The notes: generated by a model not told the origin, from the sequence alone. 64,000 nt of DNA from Paraglaciecola sp. L3A3 (GCF_009796765.1 NZ_CP047023.1:4323501-4387500), one strand, 5' to 3'. Positions 1 through 9,732 are shown, counted from the stretch's first letter. Made by a program: numbers and translations.

Positions 1-326
1 CTTTTATTTTTAAAAAGAAACTTAAGTAGTAACTGTGATGAACAAAATAACCTCTCGAAGAACACTTTGATCCACTTTATGCCACTTTTATCCACAAATG
101 ACAGTTTAGGTACCACTTGACTATCATGTCAAGGACTAAAATGGGTCACTTCTTTGGGTTATTCACGCAGTTTCTAAATAAGCGTTAGGAAGTCTATGAA
201 TTAGTTGGGAAAAGGCAGCTGTGACACTATTTGGCTACACCAGTAAATAATTTTGGCATTTAACAATTCTTCGCAAAAGAGATGATTTTTATTAACAGAA
301 AAGAATATACTGATTCTGCTAACTAA
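1..326. other. upstream intergenic stretch, no gene seen
   Basis: AT-rich non-coding sequence before the lactonase gene. It contains a run of CCACTTT-like repeats around 71-95, one perfect DnaA-box-like 9-mer (TTATCCACA, 88-96) and a small inverted repeat CTTGAC-N6-GTCAAG at 116-133. None of these on its own proves a regulatory function. The left neighbour lies outside the window. Confidence 0.4.
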
Positions 327-1253
327 TTGAACTCTAAAGGCTTACGATTGACCACATCTATCACACTCATTCAAGAACTACCGGTAGCCAACACCCTAGG
401 AGAAGGGGTAATTTGGCAGCAAGACACACAAACTGCTTTTTGGACCGATATTCAACAAAACAAAATGTATAGCTGGAAATTTGGCAGTATTGTCACCAAT
501 CAATATGAATGCCCAGAGCGCTTAGGTTGTTTCGGTTTCACCACTGAACAAGAGTGGTTTATTTGTGGTTTTGAATCTGGATTCGCATTTTTTCATCCTC
601 TAAGTGGACAGATAGAATGGATTGCAAAGATTGAATCTGAATATGTACATACACGGCTAAATGATGGTCGAGTTGATCGCCAAGGACGATTTTGGGCCGG
701 CACTATGATGGAAGACGAAGGCGTCGACGAAAATCGTGCTAAAGCAGCACTTTATCGCCTAGACAATAACAGGCAAGTTACTAAAGTGATTGAGCAAGTT
801 AAAGTGGCTAATGGACTGTGCTGGGATCCCTCTGGTGATATTTTGTATTTTGCTGATTCTCCTACGCAAACCATCATCAAAGCAAATATGAATAAAAACA
901 CTGGAGAATTGCAGCCGGCTTCTCCCTTCATCAATACCGATAAGCATGCTTTTCCTGACGGTTCATGTATAGACAGTGAAGGATGCCTGTGGAACGCCCA
1001 ATGGGGTAGCAGTACCATTAAACGTTATTCACCTACTGGTGAATTATTATTGGTTTTAGATACCCCTTGTGAACAACCTAGTTGTGTTGCATTTGGCGGG
1101 CCTGATTTACAACATCTGTTTGTCACCTCTGCTAGGCAGAATTTAAGCACAGATAAAATTGAGCAAGAACCTAGTAATGGCAACTTATTTGTTTACCAAA
1201 CCCCCTACACGGGATTAGCAGAATCCGTTTGTACCTTACAACGGCAAAAATAA
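327..1253 (+). CDS. SMP-30/gluconolactonase (LRE) family sugar lactonase
   Basis: Six-bladed beta-propeller of the SMP-30/gluconolactonase/LRE-like family, which hydrolyses sugar lactones to sugar acids in the cytoplasm. Visible family motifs are LGEGVIW near the N terminus (metal-binding Glu about residue 26), NDGRVD followed by RFWAGTM in the middle, VANGLCW, FADSPTQT and FPDGSCID. Length (about 300 aa) is normal. There is no ATG: the frame opens with TTG at 327, but a second TTG near 351 follows an AAAGG sequence and may be the real start. The adjoining kinase remnant and galM suggest a sugar oxidation pathway (galactose, arabinose or similar); the substrate cannot be fixed from sequence. 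Confidence 0.85.
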   Translation: MNSKGLRLTTSITLIQELPVANTLGEGVIWQQDTQTAFWTDIQQNKMYSWKFGSIVTNQYECPERLGCFGFTTEQEWFICGFESGFAFFHPLSGQIEWIAKIESEYVHTRLNDGRVDRQGRFWAGTMMEDEGVDENRAKAALYRLDNNRQVTKVIEQVKVANGLCWDPSGDILYFADSPTQTIIKANMNKNTGELQPASPFINTDKHAFPDGSCIDSEGCLWNAQWGSSTIKRYSPTGELLLVLDTPCEQPSCVAFGGPDLQHLFVTSARQNLSTDKIEQEPSNGNLFVYQTPYTGLAESVCTLQRQK

Positions 1254-1263
1254 AGGAGTGCCC

Positions 1264-1623
1264 ATGTTCTCAGATAATTATATTCTGTCGATAGAGCAAG
1301 GCACCATTTCAACCAGAGCCATTATATTTACCACCGACTCATCTGTTATTGCCGCTATTCAGCAGGAGTTTAAGCGCACTTAAATATTATGATGGCACTG
1401 CGGGGCAACTGATTATGTTAATTTTTAGCTAATATTTTAGATATTGGGGTTCACGGCATAAAATAATGGAAACTACCGCCTTAGGTGCGGCATACTTAGC
1501 GAGTATTACAATCGTCAATTTATTCAAGAAGCATTTACAGCAAATATAAAACCACAACTTCGCAGCAAACTTTTAAAAGGTTGGGCGAGTTCGATTCAAA
1601 GCACATTGGAACAAAAATCATGA
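1264..1623 (+). pseudogene. glycerol-kinase-like FGGY kinase, internally deleted remnant
   Basis: The ATG at 1264, 10 bases after the lactonase stop and preceded by AAAGGAG, opens a 39-codon frame. It reads like the start of glycerol kinase (YILSIEQGTISTRAIIF, then IQQEFKR) and stops at 1381-1383. Further on, C-terminal pieces of the same family appear in shifted frames: METTALGAAYLA at about 1467-1502, then a tail ending with KLLKGWASSIQ up to a TGA at 1621-1623. Most of a roughly 500-residue protein is missing. The last TGA still overlaps the galM ATG (ATGA), the fossil of a lactonase-kinase-epimerase operon. The original substrate could have been a sugar rather than glycerol. Confidence 0.75.
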
Positions 1624-2675
1624 TCAAACATAGTCAGTTCGGAACCTTAGCAAACGGACAAATCGTCGATGAGTACACTCTCACTAACCAACAAGGTGTG
1701 GAAGTTGACATAATAAGCCTTGGAGCCATTTTGAAAAGCTGGAAACTGCCCACAAAAAATGGAGAAAAAGACATTGTTTTAGGTTTCGACACATTAGATG
1801 AGTACTTGGCTGATCAGAGTTATATTGGTGCCACAGTGGGTCGATATGCAAATCGTATTGCTCAAGGTCAGTTTTCTTTAAACGGCATTCAATACCAAGT
1901 TGATGTGAATCAAGCCGGTAATTGTTTACATGGCGGAAAACAAGGTTTTCATTCATATGTTTGGCAAGCAGAAGTAATATCTGAAGATAAAAACCCATCG
2001 GTAGCATTTACTATAACCAGTATTGACGGCGACCAAGGTTTCCCTGGCAAGATTCAAGTTAAAGTGATTTACACTCTGACAGAAGAAAATACATTACGAT
2101 TAGAATATTTTGCCAAAAGTGATCAAGATACATTGTTTAATCCCACTAACCATAGCTACTTTAATTTAGCTGGTCACGATAGTGGCAGTGTTGCCGAGCA
2201 TCAGGTGTTGTTAGCAGCAAGTCACTACACGCCTACTGATGACAACGGCATTCCTACTGGGGAGATTGCCCCAGTAAAAAACAGCCCATTTGATCTAAGC
2301 CAAATGACAGCATTCAAGGAGCCTTTATCTTCGGCTCATCCACAAATAAAAAATGCTAATGGCATAGATAAAAACTGGTGCTTAGACAACTTCAATCCGA
2401 TACAAAAAGATGCAAATTATGCAGGAACAGCTGTTAGCTCTGCATCTGGTGTCGAAATGCAAATACACACCTCTATGCCAGGCATACAAATATATACAGC
2501 TAATCATTTTGCAGATATGAAAGGTAAAAATGGCGCGATTTATCAGGCTTACGAAAGTGTATGTTTTGAAAGTCAATTTTACGCAGACAGCCCAAACCAA
2601 GCTAATTTTCCTAGTACAACTTTAAAAGCAAATGATGATTTTTATTCAGTAACTGAATACAAGGTATCTTTTTAG
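1620..2675 (+). CDS. galM: aldose 1-epimerase (mutarotase)
   Basis: Aldose 1-epimerase interconverts alpha and beta anomers of hexoses and pentoses. Family landmarks are GRYANRIAQGQF, CLHGG, the TNHSYFNLAG segment with the catalytic His, and FESQFYADSPNQ near the C terminus carrying the catalytic Glu. I place the start at the ATG of 1620 (351 aa). The 13 codons upstream in the same frame are the tail of the broken kinase read in another frame, so the longer TTG-started form is not convincing. The start overlaps the kinase remnant's stop as ATGA. No signal peptide is visible, so it is probably cytoplasmic. Confidence 0.93.
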   Translation: MIKHSQFGTLANGQIVDEYTLTNQQGVEVDIISLGAILKSWKLPTKNGEKDIVLGFDTLDEYLADQSYIGATVGRYANRIAQGQFSLNGIQYQVDVNQAGNCLHGGKQGFHSYVWQAEVISEDKNPSVAFTITSIDGDQGFPGKIQVKVIYTLTEENTLRLEYFAKSDQDTLFNPTNHSYFNLAGHDSGSVAEHQVLLAASHYTPTDDNGIPTGEIAPVKNSPFDLSQMTAFKEPLSSAHPQIKNANGIDKNWCLDNFNPIQKDANYAGTAVSSASGVEMQIHTSMPGIQIYTANHFADMKGKNGAIYQAYESVCFESQFYADSPNQANFPSTTLKANDDFYSVTEYKVSF

Positions 2676-2696
2676 AAGGGAGACAAAAAATAAAAA

Positions 2697-2742
2697 AGCT
2701 CTTTGCATAAGATCTTTGTATAAATCCTATATGCAAAGAGCT
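2697..2742. terminator. bidirectional stem-loop between galM and amt
   Basis: Perfect 13-bp inverted repeat (AGCTCTTTGCATA at 2697-2709, its complement at 2730-2742) with a 20-nt loop, lying between two converging genes. A-rich sequence precedes and a short T-rich stretch follows, so it probably terminates transcription from both sides. Confidence 0.6.
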
Positions 2743-2762
2743 ATAAGTTTGTTTACTAAAGA

Positions 2763-3971
2763 TTAGTCGTGATTCACCGAACCAATATTATGAATACTCA
2801 AGTCTGCGCCATTAAACTCATCTTCTTGACTCAAACGTAAACCTGTCACTTTATTCAGTACTCCGTAGACAATAAAACCGCCCACAACTGCAACCACTAC
2901 ACCCGCTACAGTACCAATTAATTGAGCAACAAAAGATACACCACCTAAACCACCTAAGGCTTCTAGGCCAAAGATACCAGTGGCTAAACCACCCCACACA
3001 CCACAAACACCGTGTAATGGCCACACACCCAACACATCATCAAACTTTTTAGTTTGTTGAATCTTAGTAAATAATGTCACAAAAATAACACCAGCAATCA
3101 GTCCTACAAAAAGGGAGCCAATTGGGTGCATCACATCTGAACCAGCACACACAGCAACTAAGCCAGCAAGTGGACCATTATGAATAAAACCTGGGTCATT
3201 TTTACCAACCCACAAAGCAGCAATGACACCACCTACCATAGCCATCATAGAATTCATTGCTACCAAGCCACTTATGCCATCCATGCTTTGTGCTGACATC
3301 ACATTAAAACCAAACCAACCAATACATAGGATCCAAGTCCCTAGTGCCAAAAATGGAATGTTTGATGGAGCAAAAGCGACTAAACGATTGTCTTTAATTC
3401 GCCCCGCTCTTAATCCTAGAAAATAAACCGCAACTAACGCTAGCCAGCCGCCCAAACCATGCACAACAACAGAGCCGGCAAAATCATGAAAACTTGCACC
3501 TGTAGTTTGTTGTAGCCAATCTTGCAGGCCGTAATTACCGTTCCAAACTATGCCTTCGAAAAATGGATATACCACAGCAACAATAAATGCAGAGCCAATT
3601 AGAAAGGGATAAAATTTCGCTCGCTCGGCAATACCACCTGAAATAATAGCGGGGATGGCTGCAGCAAAAGTCATCAAAAAGAAGAATTTGACCAGGTCAT
3701 AACCATTATTCGACGCTAATTCGCTAGCACTGCTAAAAAAAGTTGTATCGTAAGCGACCCAATAGCCAATAAAAAAATAGGCTATACAGGACACTGCAAA
3801 ATCAGTAATGATTTTAACTAGAGCGTTTACTTGGTTTTTGTGGCGTACCGTCCCCACTTCTAAAAAAGCAAAACCAGCATGCATGGCAAACACCATGATA
3901 GCGCCAATCAGTAAAAAATAGGTGTTCGAGCTTTGCACTAAAGTTTCTACAGCGCTATTGATTTCTTGCAT
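2763..3971 (-). CDS. amtB: ammonium transporter, Amt family
   Basis: Inner-membrane ammonium channel of the Amt/Rh family with about 11 membrane segments (402 aa). The twin pore histidines are in FHDFAGSVVVHGLGGW and HGVCGVWGG, and MHAGFAFLEVGTVRHKN is the typical first-helix signature. The start at 3971 (MQEINS) is preferred to the in-frame ATG four codons upstream, because transmembrane helix 1 follows at the usual distance. It lies about 60 bp downstream of the PII gene on the same strand, the classic glnK-amtB operon in which PII blocks the channel when nitrogen is plentiful. Confidence 0.95.
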   Translation of the reverse strand: MQEINSAVETLVQSSNTYFLLIGAIMVFAMHAGFAFLEVGTVRHKNQVNALVKIITDFAVSCIAYFFIGYWVAYDTTFFSSASELASNNGYDLVKFFFLMTFAAAIPAIISGGIAERAKFYPFLIGSAFIVAVVYPFFEGIVWNGNYGLQDWLQQTTGASFHDFAGSVVVHGLGGWLALVAVYFLGLRAGRIKDNRLVAFAPSNIPFLALGTWILCIGWFGFNVMSAQSMDGISGLVAMNSMMAMVGGVIAALWVGKNDPGFIHNGPLAGLVAVCAGSDVMHPIGSLFVGLIAGVIFVTLFTKIQQTKKFDDVLGVWPLHGVCGVWGGLATGIFGLEALGGLGGVSFVAQLIGTVAGVVVAVVGGFIVYGVLNKVTGLRLSQEDEFNGADLSIHNIGSVNHD

Positions 3972-4031
3972 AATTATTCTCAATTCAAGGTTGTGTGTAT
4001 TCTAATTATTTTTATTATATTTTAACCGTGC

Positions 4032-4379
<348 letters not shown>

Positions 4380-4586
4380 CTATTTTCACTAAAAATTCAA
4401 TGACTTGCCGTAAGAACATCAATCAGGTCAGGCAATCGCGACAAATTTAACATAAATATGACAATCCGGCATCGATAAATAATCAATAAAATTGTCTACA
4501 CAAAATAGACGTTCATATAAAGAACATGGAATAATCGCCAAATAATTACCAAGCATTAAAACAATTCACTCAAAGGCAAATAGAAA

Positions 4587-5087
4587 ATGACATTGATAAA
4601 AAGAACCGGGCTGTTTTCAATTATTACTCTCATTAGTGTAATGATTGATCAAGGTACAAAATGGTATGCAGCTGAATATTTGCCCAAATTTAAAATGACT
4701 AGCTATTTAGCTGACACATTAAGAATCGGTTACGTAGAAAATACCGGAGCTTTTTTAGGATTAGGCAGCGGCCTCAGCGATGCAGCAAAATTTTGGATTT
4801 TTGTTTGTGCGGTTGGACTCATTTTATTGGCTTTATTAGTTTATATATTTAGAACCAAAACCCAACCTCTAATGGGCATAGCCTCTTTATCGCTTATTTT
4901 TTCTGGTGGCATTAGCAATTTTTATGATAGAGCGGTAAATAATGGTGCGGTTATCGATTTTTTAAACTTAGGAATAGGCTCCCTAAGAACAGGTATTTTT
5001 AATGTGGCTGACATGGCTATCATGTTAGGCGTGTTCATCTTATTATTTGTCAAAAACGAGCCAGAACCTGCGGAAAGAGAAAAATAA
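4587..5087 (+). CDS. lspA: lipoprotein signal peptidase (signal peptidase II) paralogue
   Basis: Signal peptidase II, the membrane aspartyl protease that cleaves prolipoprotein signal peptides. The 166-aa protein has four hydrophobic segments and the two catalytic regions: SGGISNFYDRA (GGxxNxxDR with the first Asp) and FNVADMAI (second Asp). MIDQGTKW and YVENTGAFLGL are the usual N-terminal motifs. The housekeeping lspA normally lies beside ileS, so this isolated copy next to a secreted-glycosidase locus may be a second gene. That is an inference; the rest of the genome is not visible. Confidence 0.9.
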   Translation: MTLIKRTGLFSIITLISVMIDQGTKWYAAEYLPKFKMTSYLADTLRIGYVENTGAFLGLGSGLSDAAKFWIFVCAVGLILLALLVYIFRTKTQPLMGIASLSLIFSGGISNFYDRAVNNGAVIDFLNLGIGSLRTGIFNVADMAIMLGVFILLFVKNEPEPAEREK

Positions 5088-5214
5088 ACAGCTCAAATAA
5101 AGCCACACAACAAGGTTTGCATTTGAATAATGAAATTTAAATGCAAACAACTAGTCATATTAGTGACACTTTTCATCACCCCAGTGATATTTAACTTTTC
5201 TCATCTGCTTAGAA

Positions 5215-5243
5215 TATAATTGTTAATAAAATTAACAATTATA
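5215..5243. promoter_or_regulatory. perfect palindrome upstream of the GH2 gene, candidate operator
   Basis: A 13-bp perfect inverted repeat with a 3-nt centre; the inner part is TTGTTAAT-AAA-ATTAACAA. It lies about 75-100 bp before the GH2 start. A related palindrome, ATTGTTAACAAT, lies at 28985-28996 before a sulfatase gene, which suggests a shared regulator. No matching regulator gene is recognised in the window. Confidence 0.35.
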
Positions 5244-5316
5244 TTGGCTATACTCACAACTTATATAATTAACACTTTTTATTCATAAAATCCATCAAGC
5301 TAAAAAGTTGAGCGCA

Positions 5317-7875
5317 ATGAAATTACTTATTTTTTTAATTAGCCTTTTGAGTGTATGTATTAGTGGCATATCTCATGCAAAATCAACAACAGAGTCTAGA
5401 GAAATCGTAGACTTCAATTTTAATTGGCAATTTCATCTTGGCGAAGTAGAAAGTGCATTTTTGCCTAACAGTACCTCTGCTGACTCCCATGGCTGGTCAA
5501 CTGTCAAAGTCCCCCATGACTGGTCGGCGAGTTTACCCTACAGCCAAACAAAAGGGGCATCGAGTACCGGCTTTAAAGCAGGCGGAATTGGCTGGTATCG
5601 TAAAACCTTCGAACTAGAAAAAGCTGATTTATCAAAAGCCATCTGGTTAGAATTCGATGGTATTTACAACAACTCACAAATTTGGGTGAATGGACACTTT
5701 GCTGGTCATAGGCCTAACGGTTATAGCAGTTTTGCTATTAACCTTTCTGAATATGCCGTTGCAGGTAAAAATTTGGTCTCGGTTCGAGTTGATCGCACCG
5801 CTTATAATGATGCTCGTTGGTATACAGGTTCTGGTATATACAGAGATGTGCGTTTAGTTAAAACCAGTCGAAATCATATTGCCCATTGGGGGGTACAAAT
5901 ATTAACGCCCAAAGTGAACAAGAAACAAGCAACAGTAACCATCAATAGCCAGTTAACTATCAACCCAAACAATTCTAAGCCAATGTATTTAGATATTAAT
6001 TTGCTCGACCAAAGCGGCGAAATTGTGGCTAAGTCGAGTGAAAAAGTCACAGCCAAAGGTAAGGTATCAATTGACTCTAAGCTCACAGTCAAACGGCCTC
6101 AACTATGGCAACTAGACGCACCCAAATTATATTCTGCGCAAGTTATTCTGCGCGACCAAAGAAAACAATTAGATATCAGTAAACACACATTCGGCATACG
6201 TAATATCGAATTTGATACTAATAAAGGCTTTTTGTTAAACGGCATGCAAACTAAAATAAAAGGTGTAAATTTACACCACGATGCTGGTGTGATTGGTGCC
6301 GCAGTACCGAAAGAAATTTGGCGTTACCGTTTAGAAAAACTTCAATCAATTGGTACCAATGCAATCAGATTATCCCATAACCCCCATTCGCCCGACTTAC
6401 TAGACTTAGCTGACGAAATGGGTTTTCTGGTGATGGTCGAAATGTTCGACGACTGGTTAAAAGCTAAAGATAAAAGTGTGGTATTTTTAAGTGATAATGC
6501 CGGTAAAGGTGATGACGTAAAATCTTACACTGAACATTTTTCACAATGGGCAGAAACCGATTTAACCGATCTAATCAAACGAGATTATAACCACCCATCT
6601 GTCATTATGTGGAGCATAGGTAACGAAATAGAATGGACTTATCCTTATTACCAAAAATCTTTGGTATATTCACCTGGCGATAGCGATTACCACAAAACGC
6701 CACCACTTTATGATGCAGAAAAAATCAAAGCTAAGTTCGACAAGAATAAAGGTACTGAGCCTGATCAACTAGCCTTAACAGCACAATATTTGTCAAACAT
6801 AGTGAAAAAGCTAGATACATCGAGGCCTGTTACTGCTGGGTTAGTGATACCGTCAGTGAGTTACGTGAGTGGTTATACCGATGCCTTAGATGTAGTGGGA
6901 TTAAATTATCGAGCAAAAGAATACGATATAGCTCATAAAACCTACCCAAATAAACCAATAATAGGCTCAGAAAACTGGGGAACTTGGCCTGAATGGCAAG
7001 CCGTTCTTGAGCGTGAATTTGTCCCGGGGATATTTGTTTGGACTGGGTTTGCCTATAAGGGCGAAGCCGGCCCATGGCCACGTAAAGGTTTAGAAATATC
7101 ATTTTTTGATTATGCCGGTAACAAGACACCTAGAGGTCATCAATTCGAAACTTTTTGGCTAGATAAACCTAAAGTCTATTTGGCTACTATTGAAGCAGAA
7201 AAATCTGAATATCAATTTGATGCCGACAAAGGCTGGCAGTTTACAGAACGTAAGCACCCTAATAAAAGAATGCAGTGGTTACGCAAATGGGAATGGTTTA
7301 ATGTCAGCGAAACTTGGAATTACCCAGCTAACCAAGAAGTCATGGTACATGTTTACTCAAACACCGAAGAAAGCGAATTATTCTTAAACGGCAAATCTTT
7401 GGGTAAACAAAAATTGTCTGACGAAAACGATCGTATTTTGTTCTGGCAGGTTCCGTACAACGCAGGCGAGTTAAAAGTCGTGGGTTATAATCAAGGTGTT
7501 AAACAAGCTGAATATAGCTTAAATACTCATAGCCAAGTAGCTTCCATCAGATTAACTCCCACTAAAACGGCACTACTTGCTGACCAATATGATGTGTCCC
7601 ACGTACATGTGCAGTTACTCGACAAAGCTGGCAATTTAGTCAACTCGAAAAATCATAAAGTTAACTTCGAATTATCTGGGGCTGGCACATTATTGGCTGT
7701 AGATAATGGCTGGGAAATGAATGTAGATAATTCTCGAGATAGTGTGGATAGTCCCCAAGGCAAGGCAATGGCACTAATACAAAGCACAGATAAAGCCGGA
7801 GTGATAACAGTAAAAGTTAATTTAGATAATGGCATGTCTAACACCATTCAATTAACTAGCCAGAGAACGAAGTAA
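5317..7875 (+). CDS. secreted glycoside hydrolase family 2 (beta-galactosidase-like)
   Basis: Exported GH2 retaining glycosidase of 852 aa. A signal peptide (MKLLIFLISLLSVCISG, cleavage after SHA) is followed by a sugar-binding jelly-roll domain (about 35-190), an Ig-like sandwich (about 190-300) and a TIM barrel. The barrel has the acid/base Glu in WSIGNEIEW (about residue 437) and the nucleophile Glu in GSENWGTW (about 551). Two further beta domains make up the C terminus. The ATG at 5317 is preferred over the TTG at 5308 because the signal peptide starts there. Neighbouring sulfatases and DUF1080 genes suggest action on sulfated galactans such as carrageenan or agar oligosaccharides; the exact substrate is unknown. 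Confidence 0.9.
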   Translation: MKLLIFLISLLSVCISGISHAKSTTESREIVDFNFNWQFHLGEVESAFLPNSTSADSHGWSTVKVPHDWSASLPYSQTKGASSTGFKAGGIGWYRKTFELEKADLSKAIWLEFDGIYNNSQIWVNGHFAGHRPNGYSSFAINLSEYAVAGKNLVSVRVDRTAYNDARWYTGSGIYRDVRLVKTSRNHIAHWGVQILTPKVNKKQATVTINSQLTINPNNSKPMYLDINLLDQSGEIVAKSSEKVTAKGKVSIDSKLTVKRPQLWQLDAPKLYSAQVILRDQRKQLDISKHTFGIRNIEFDTNKGFLLNGMQTKIKGVNLHHDAGVIGAAVPKEIWRYRLEKLQSIGTNAIRLSHNPHSPDLLDLADEMGFLVMVEMFDDWLKAKDKSVVFLSDNAGKGDDVKSYTEHFSQWAETDLTDLIKRDYNHPSVIMWSIGNEIEWTYPYYQKSLVYSPGDSDYHKTPPLYDAEKIKAKFDKNKGTEPDQLALTAQYLSNIVKKLDTSRPVTAGLVIPSVSYVSGYTDALDVVGLNYRAKEYDIAHKTYPNKPIIGSENWGTWPEWQAVLEREFVPGIFVWTGFAYKGEAGPWPRKGLEISFFDYAGNKTPRGHQFETFWLDKPKVYLATIEAEKSEYQFDADKGWQFTERKHPNKRMQWLRKWEWFNVSETWNYPANQEVMVHVYSNTEESELFLNGKSLGKQKLSDENDRILFWQVPYNAGELKVVGYNQGVKQAEYSLNTHSQVASIRLTPTKTALLADQYDVSHVHVQLLDKAGNLVNSKNHKVNFELSGAGTLLAVDNGWEMNVDNSRDSVDSPQGKAMALIQSTDKAGVITVKVNLDNGMSNTIQLTSQRTK

Positions 7876-8004
7876 TGAATCAAATAAATGGTTTTCTGCT
7901 TTACCAGACGATAAATGTTTGGGCTAATACCGAGTTAAATATGTAAAAATTTGGCAATAAATCTTTATATGAATTAAAAATAAAACTATGTTTTAATATA
8001 TAAA

Positions 8005-8052
8005 ACTGGCCTTACCAAATATTAAAAAGTATACACTGGCCTTACCAAATAT
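8005..8052. promoter_or_regulatory. tandem 18-bp direct repeat with TGG-N5-CCA palindrome, likely operator pair
   Basis: The unit ACTGGCCTTACCAAATAT occurs twice (8005-8022 and 8035-8052), spaced exactly 30 bp, or about three helical turns. Each unit contains the imperfect dyad TGG-CCTTA-CCA. GntR regulators of the FadR subfamily commonly bind TGG-N-CCA type sites. The pair lies 42 bp before the start of the DUF1080-cytochrome-propeller operon and probably controls it. Confidence 0.55.
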
Positions 8053-8093
8053 AATAAAGTTAACATTACTGCTAAAACAATAGAGAAAGAATT

Positions 8094-8825
8094 ATGAAAA
8101 AATTTCCAACGTTACTAGCTCTTTCGTCCTTGGCAAATATCGCCATTGCTCAAGATTCTCAACAAATTGATCCTAAACTGACAGAAGTGTGGCAGCCAGT
8201 GCCTGCAGTTGTCAGCACCGATCCAGTGCCATCTGACGCTATTGTGCTATTTGATGGCACAAATTTAGATAACTGGAATGGTCATGAAGGCCCAGCTAAA
8301 TGGATTGTAGAAAATGGCACAATGACAGTTGCCACTAAAACTACAGGTATAGCCACTAAAGAAAAGTTTTGTGACATGCAATTACATGTTGAATGGCGTT
8401 CGCCACCCAAGATCGCAGGGAAAAGCGGTCAGCAAGTTGGCAATAGCGGAATATTTATCCAAGGTCGATATGAAATACAAGTACTGGATTCATATGAAAA
8501 TGTGACTTATTCAAATGGCCAAGCTGGCTCTGTTTATAAACAAAGCATTCCTTTAGTCAATGCAACTAAACCCACAGGTGAATGGAACACATACGATATT
8601 ATTTATAAAGCTCCAACATTCGCTGATTCTGGTGAAGTCGAGTCTAAAGCCTATGTCACTGTCTTACATAATGGTGTACTGATTCAAAATAATACAGAAA
8701 TCCAAGGTAGCACCACTTACAGAGGCAAAGCTTCATATAAAAAACCTCATGGCTGCGCTCCTATTTCTCTACAAAACCATGGGGATAAAGTCAGTTACCG
8801 TAACATCTGGGCAAGAAAACTTTAA
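8094..8825 (+). CDS. exported DUF1080 (3-keto-disaccharide hydrolase domain) protein
   Basis: A 243-aa periplasmic protein with a signal peptide (cleavage near AIAQD) and one DUF1080 domain. Typical features are DAIVLFDGTNLDNWNG near residue 60, LHVEWRSP, GNSGIFIQGRYEIQVLDS, the QAGSVYKQ loop and a C-terminal VSYRNIWARKL. Members of this fold characterised in other bacteria cleave glycosides whose sugar has first been oxidised at C3. It is the first gene of a three-gene operon with a cytochrome c and a dehydrogenase-like propeller, which fits that chemistry. A close paralogue lies at 14365. Substrate unknown. Confidence 0.85.
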   Translation: MKKFPTLLALSSLANIAIAQDSQQIDPKLTEVWQPVPAVVSTDPVPSDAIVLFDGTNLDNWNGHEGPAKWIVENGTMTVATKTTGIATKEKFCDMQLHVEWRSPPKIAGKSGQQVGNSGIFIQGRYEIQVLDSYENVTYSNGQAGSVYKQSIPLVNATKPTGEWNTYDIIYKAPTFADSGEVESKAYVTVLHNGVLIQNNTEIQGSTTYRGKASYKKPHGCAPISLQNHGDKVSYRNIWARKL

Positions 8826-8847
8826 TTTACTCAAACAGAGAATATCT

Positions 8848-9732
8848 ATGAAACACCCCCTACCTTTGTTGGTGTCTTTGTTATCTAGTTTAGCTTGGGC
8901 GCATTTTGCCCAAGCTAACACCACAGGACAACAGGCATTCGAAGTCAATTGCCATGCCTGCCACGATTTACAAAAAGACACGGTTGGACCTGCCTTAATC
9001 GAAATACGTAAACTTTATCCGATAGAAAACCAAGCGAGTTTTTTAGCGTGGACCAACAACCCTGGTAAAAAACGGCCTGAAGGCATGCAAATGCCAGCAA
9101 TGGCCCACCTAGGTGAAACTAAACTAAAAGAGATCCATCAGTACATTTTAGCCATAAGTAAAGATGTCAAACCTAAACGTAAAAGTCGTCACAACTTTAC
9201 TTTTAAACCTGCACCTAAAACCTATCCATATTACCAAAGAGGTAAAATGCCCTTTAGTAGCCCAGCAGCTATTGGTATCGTTTTTCAAGCTGACTTTGGT
9301 TTAAGTTGGGATACCGCTACTAGTAGATTAAATTATGCCTATCAAAGTAAGCGCTCATTTTTTTCTGGCGAAAATAAACAAAATGAACTGCTAGATAGCT
9401 TGATTTACCAAGAGACCGCCGATCAACTATGGTCTTTTGCCAAAGACAAACCTGCAATATTCAAAGGTTATCGATTAATAGACGAACTACCTGAGTTTGT
9501 ATACCAAGTGGCTGACATCACCATCACAGAAAGATTTTCTGCCATTAAAAACAAGCTAGGCTTTGTGCGCCACATCACTATGGTCGGTGTAAAACAACCA
9601 ATCACAATGGATCTCAGTCATACAGGTAAGGTCAAACTAGCCGTTTCAACCGGCAAGCTAGAAGGCAACAAACTGCATCTTAGTCCAGCTCAAGCCATAA
9701 ACTTTACTGTGACTGTCGAGGTAACCCAATGA
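8848..9732 (+). CDS. periplasmic c-type cytochrome with C-terminal beta domain
   Basis: The 294-aa product has a signal peptide (ending HFAQA) and one c-type haem site CHACH at about residues 34-38, with distal Met candidates in GMQMPAMAHLG. A module of about 170 residues without a family I can name follows (QADFGLSWDTATSRLNY, then FFSGEN). The same module sits between cytochrome and propeller in the fused protein at 15161. I chose the ATG at 8848, 22 bp after the DUF1080 stop, because the signal peptide begins there. The end overlaps the next gene as ATGA. Likely role: electron acceptor for the downstream dehydrogenase. Confidence 0.85.
   Translation: MKHPLPLLVSLLSSLAWAHFAQANTTGQQAFEVNCHACHDLQKDTVGPALIEIRKLYPIENQASFLAWTNNPGKKRPEGMQMPAMAHLGETKLKEIHQYILAISKDVKPKRKSRHNFTFKPAPKTYPYYQRGKMPFSSPAAIGIVFQADFGLSWDTATSRLNYAYQSKRSFFSGENKQNELLDSLIYQETADQLWSFAKDKPAIFKGYRLIDELPEFVYQVADITITERFSAIKNKLGFVRHITMVGVKQPITMDLSHTGKVKLAVSTGKLEGNKLHLSPAQAINFTVTVEVTQ

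Noticed and set aside
88..96. Perfect DnaA box TTATCCACA, possible replication origin
   Set aside because: Only one such box, no AT-rich unwinding repeats of the usual layout and no dnaA/dnaN or gidA nearby.
8749..8847. Longer N terminus for the cytochrome gene, overlapping the DUF1080 gene
   Set aside because: The upstream codons lie in another frame of the DUF1080 gene, and the signal peptide begins at the ATG of 8848.
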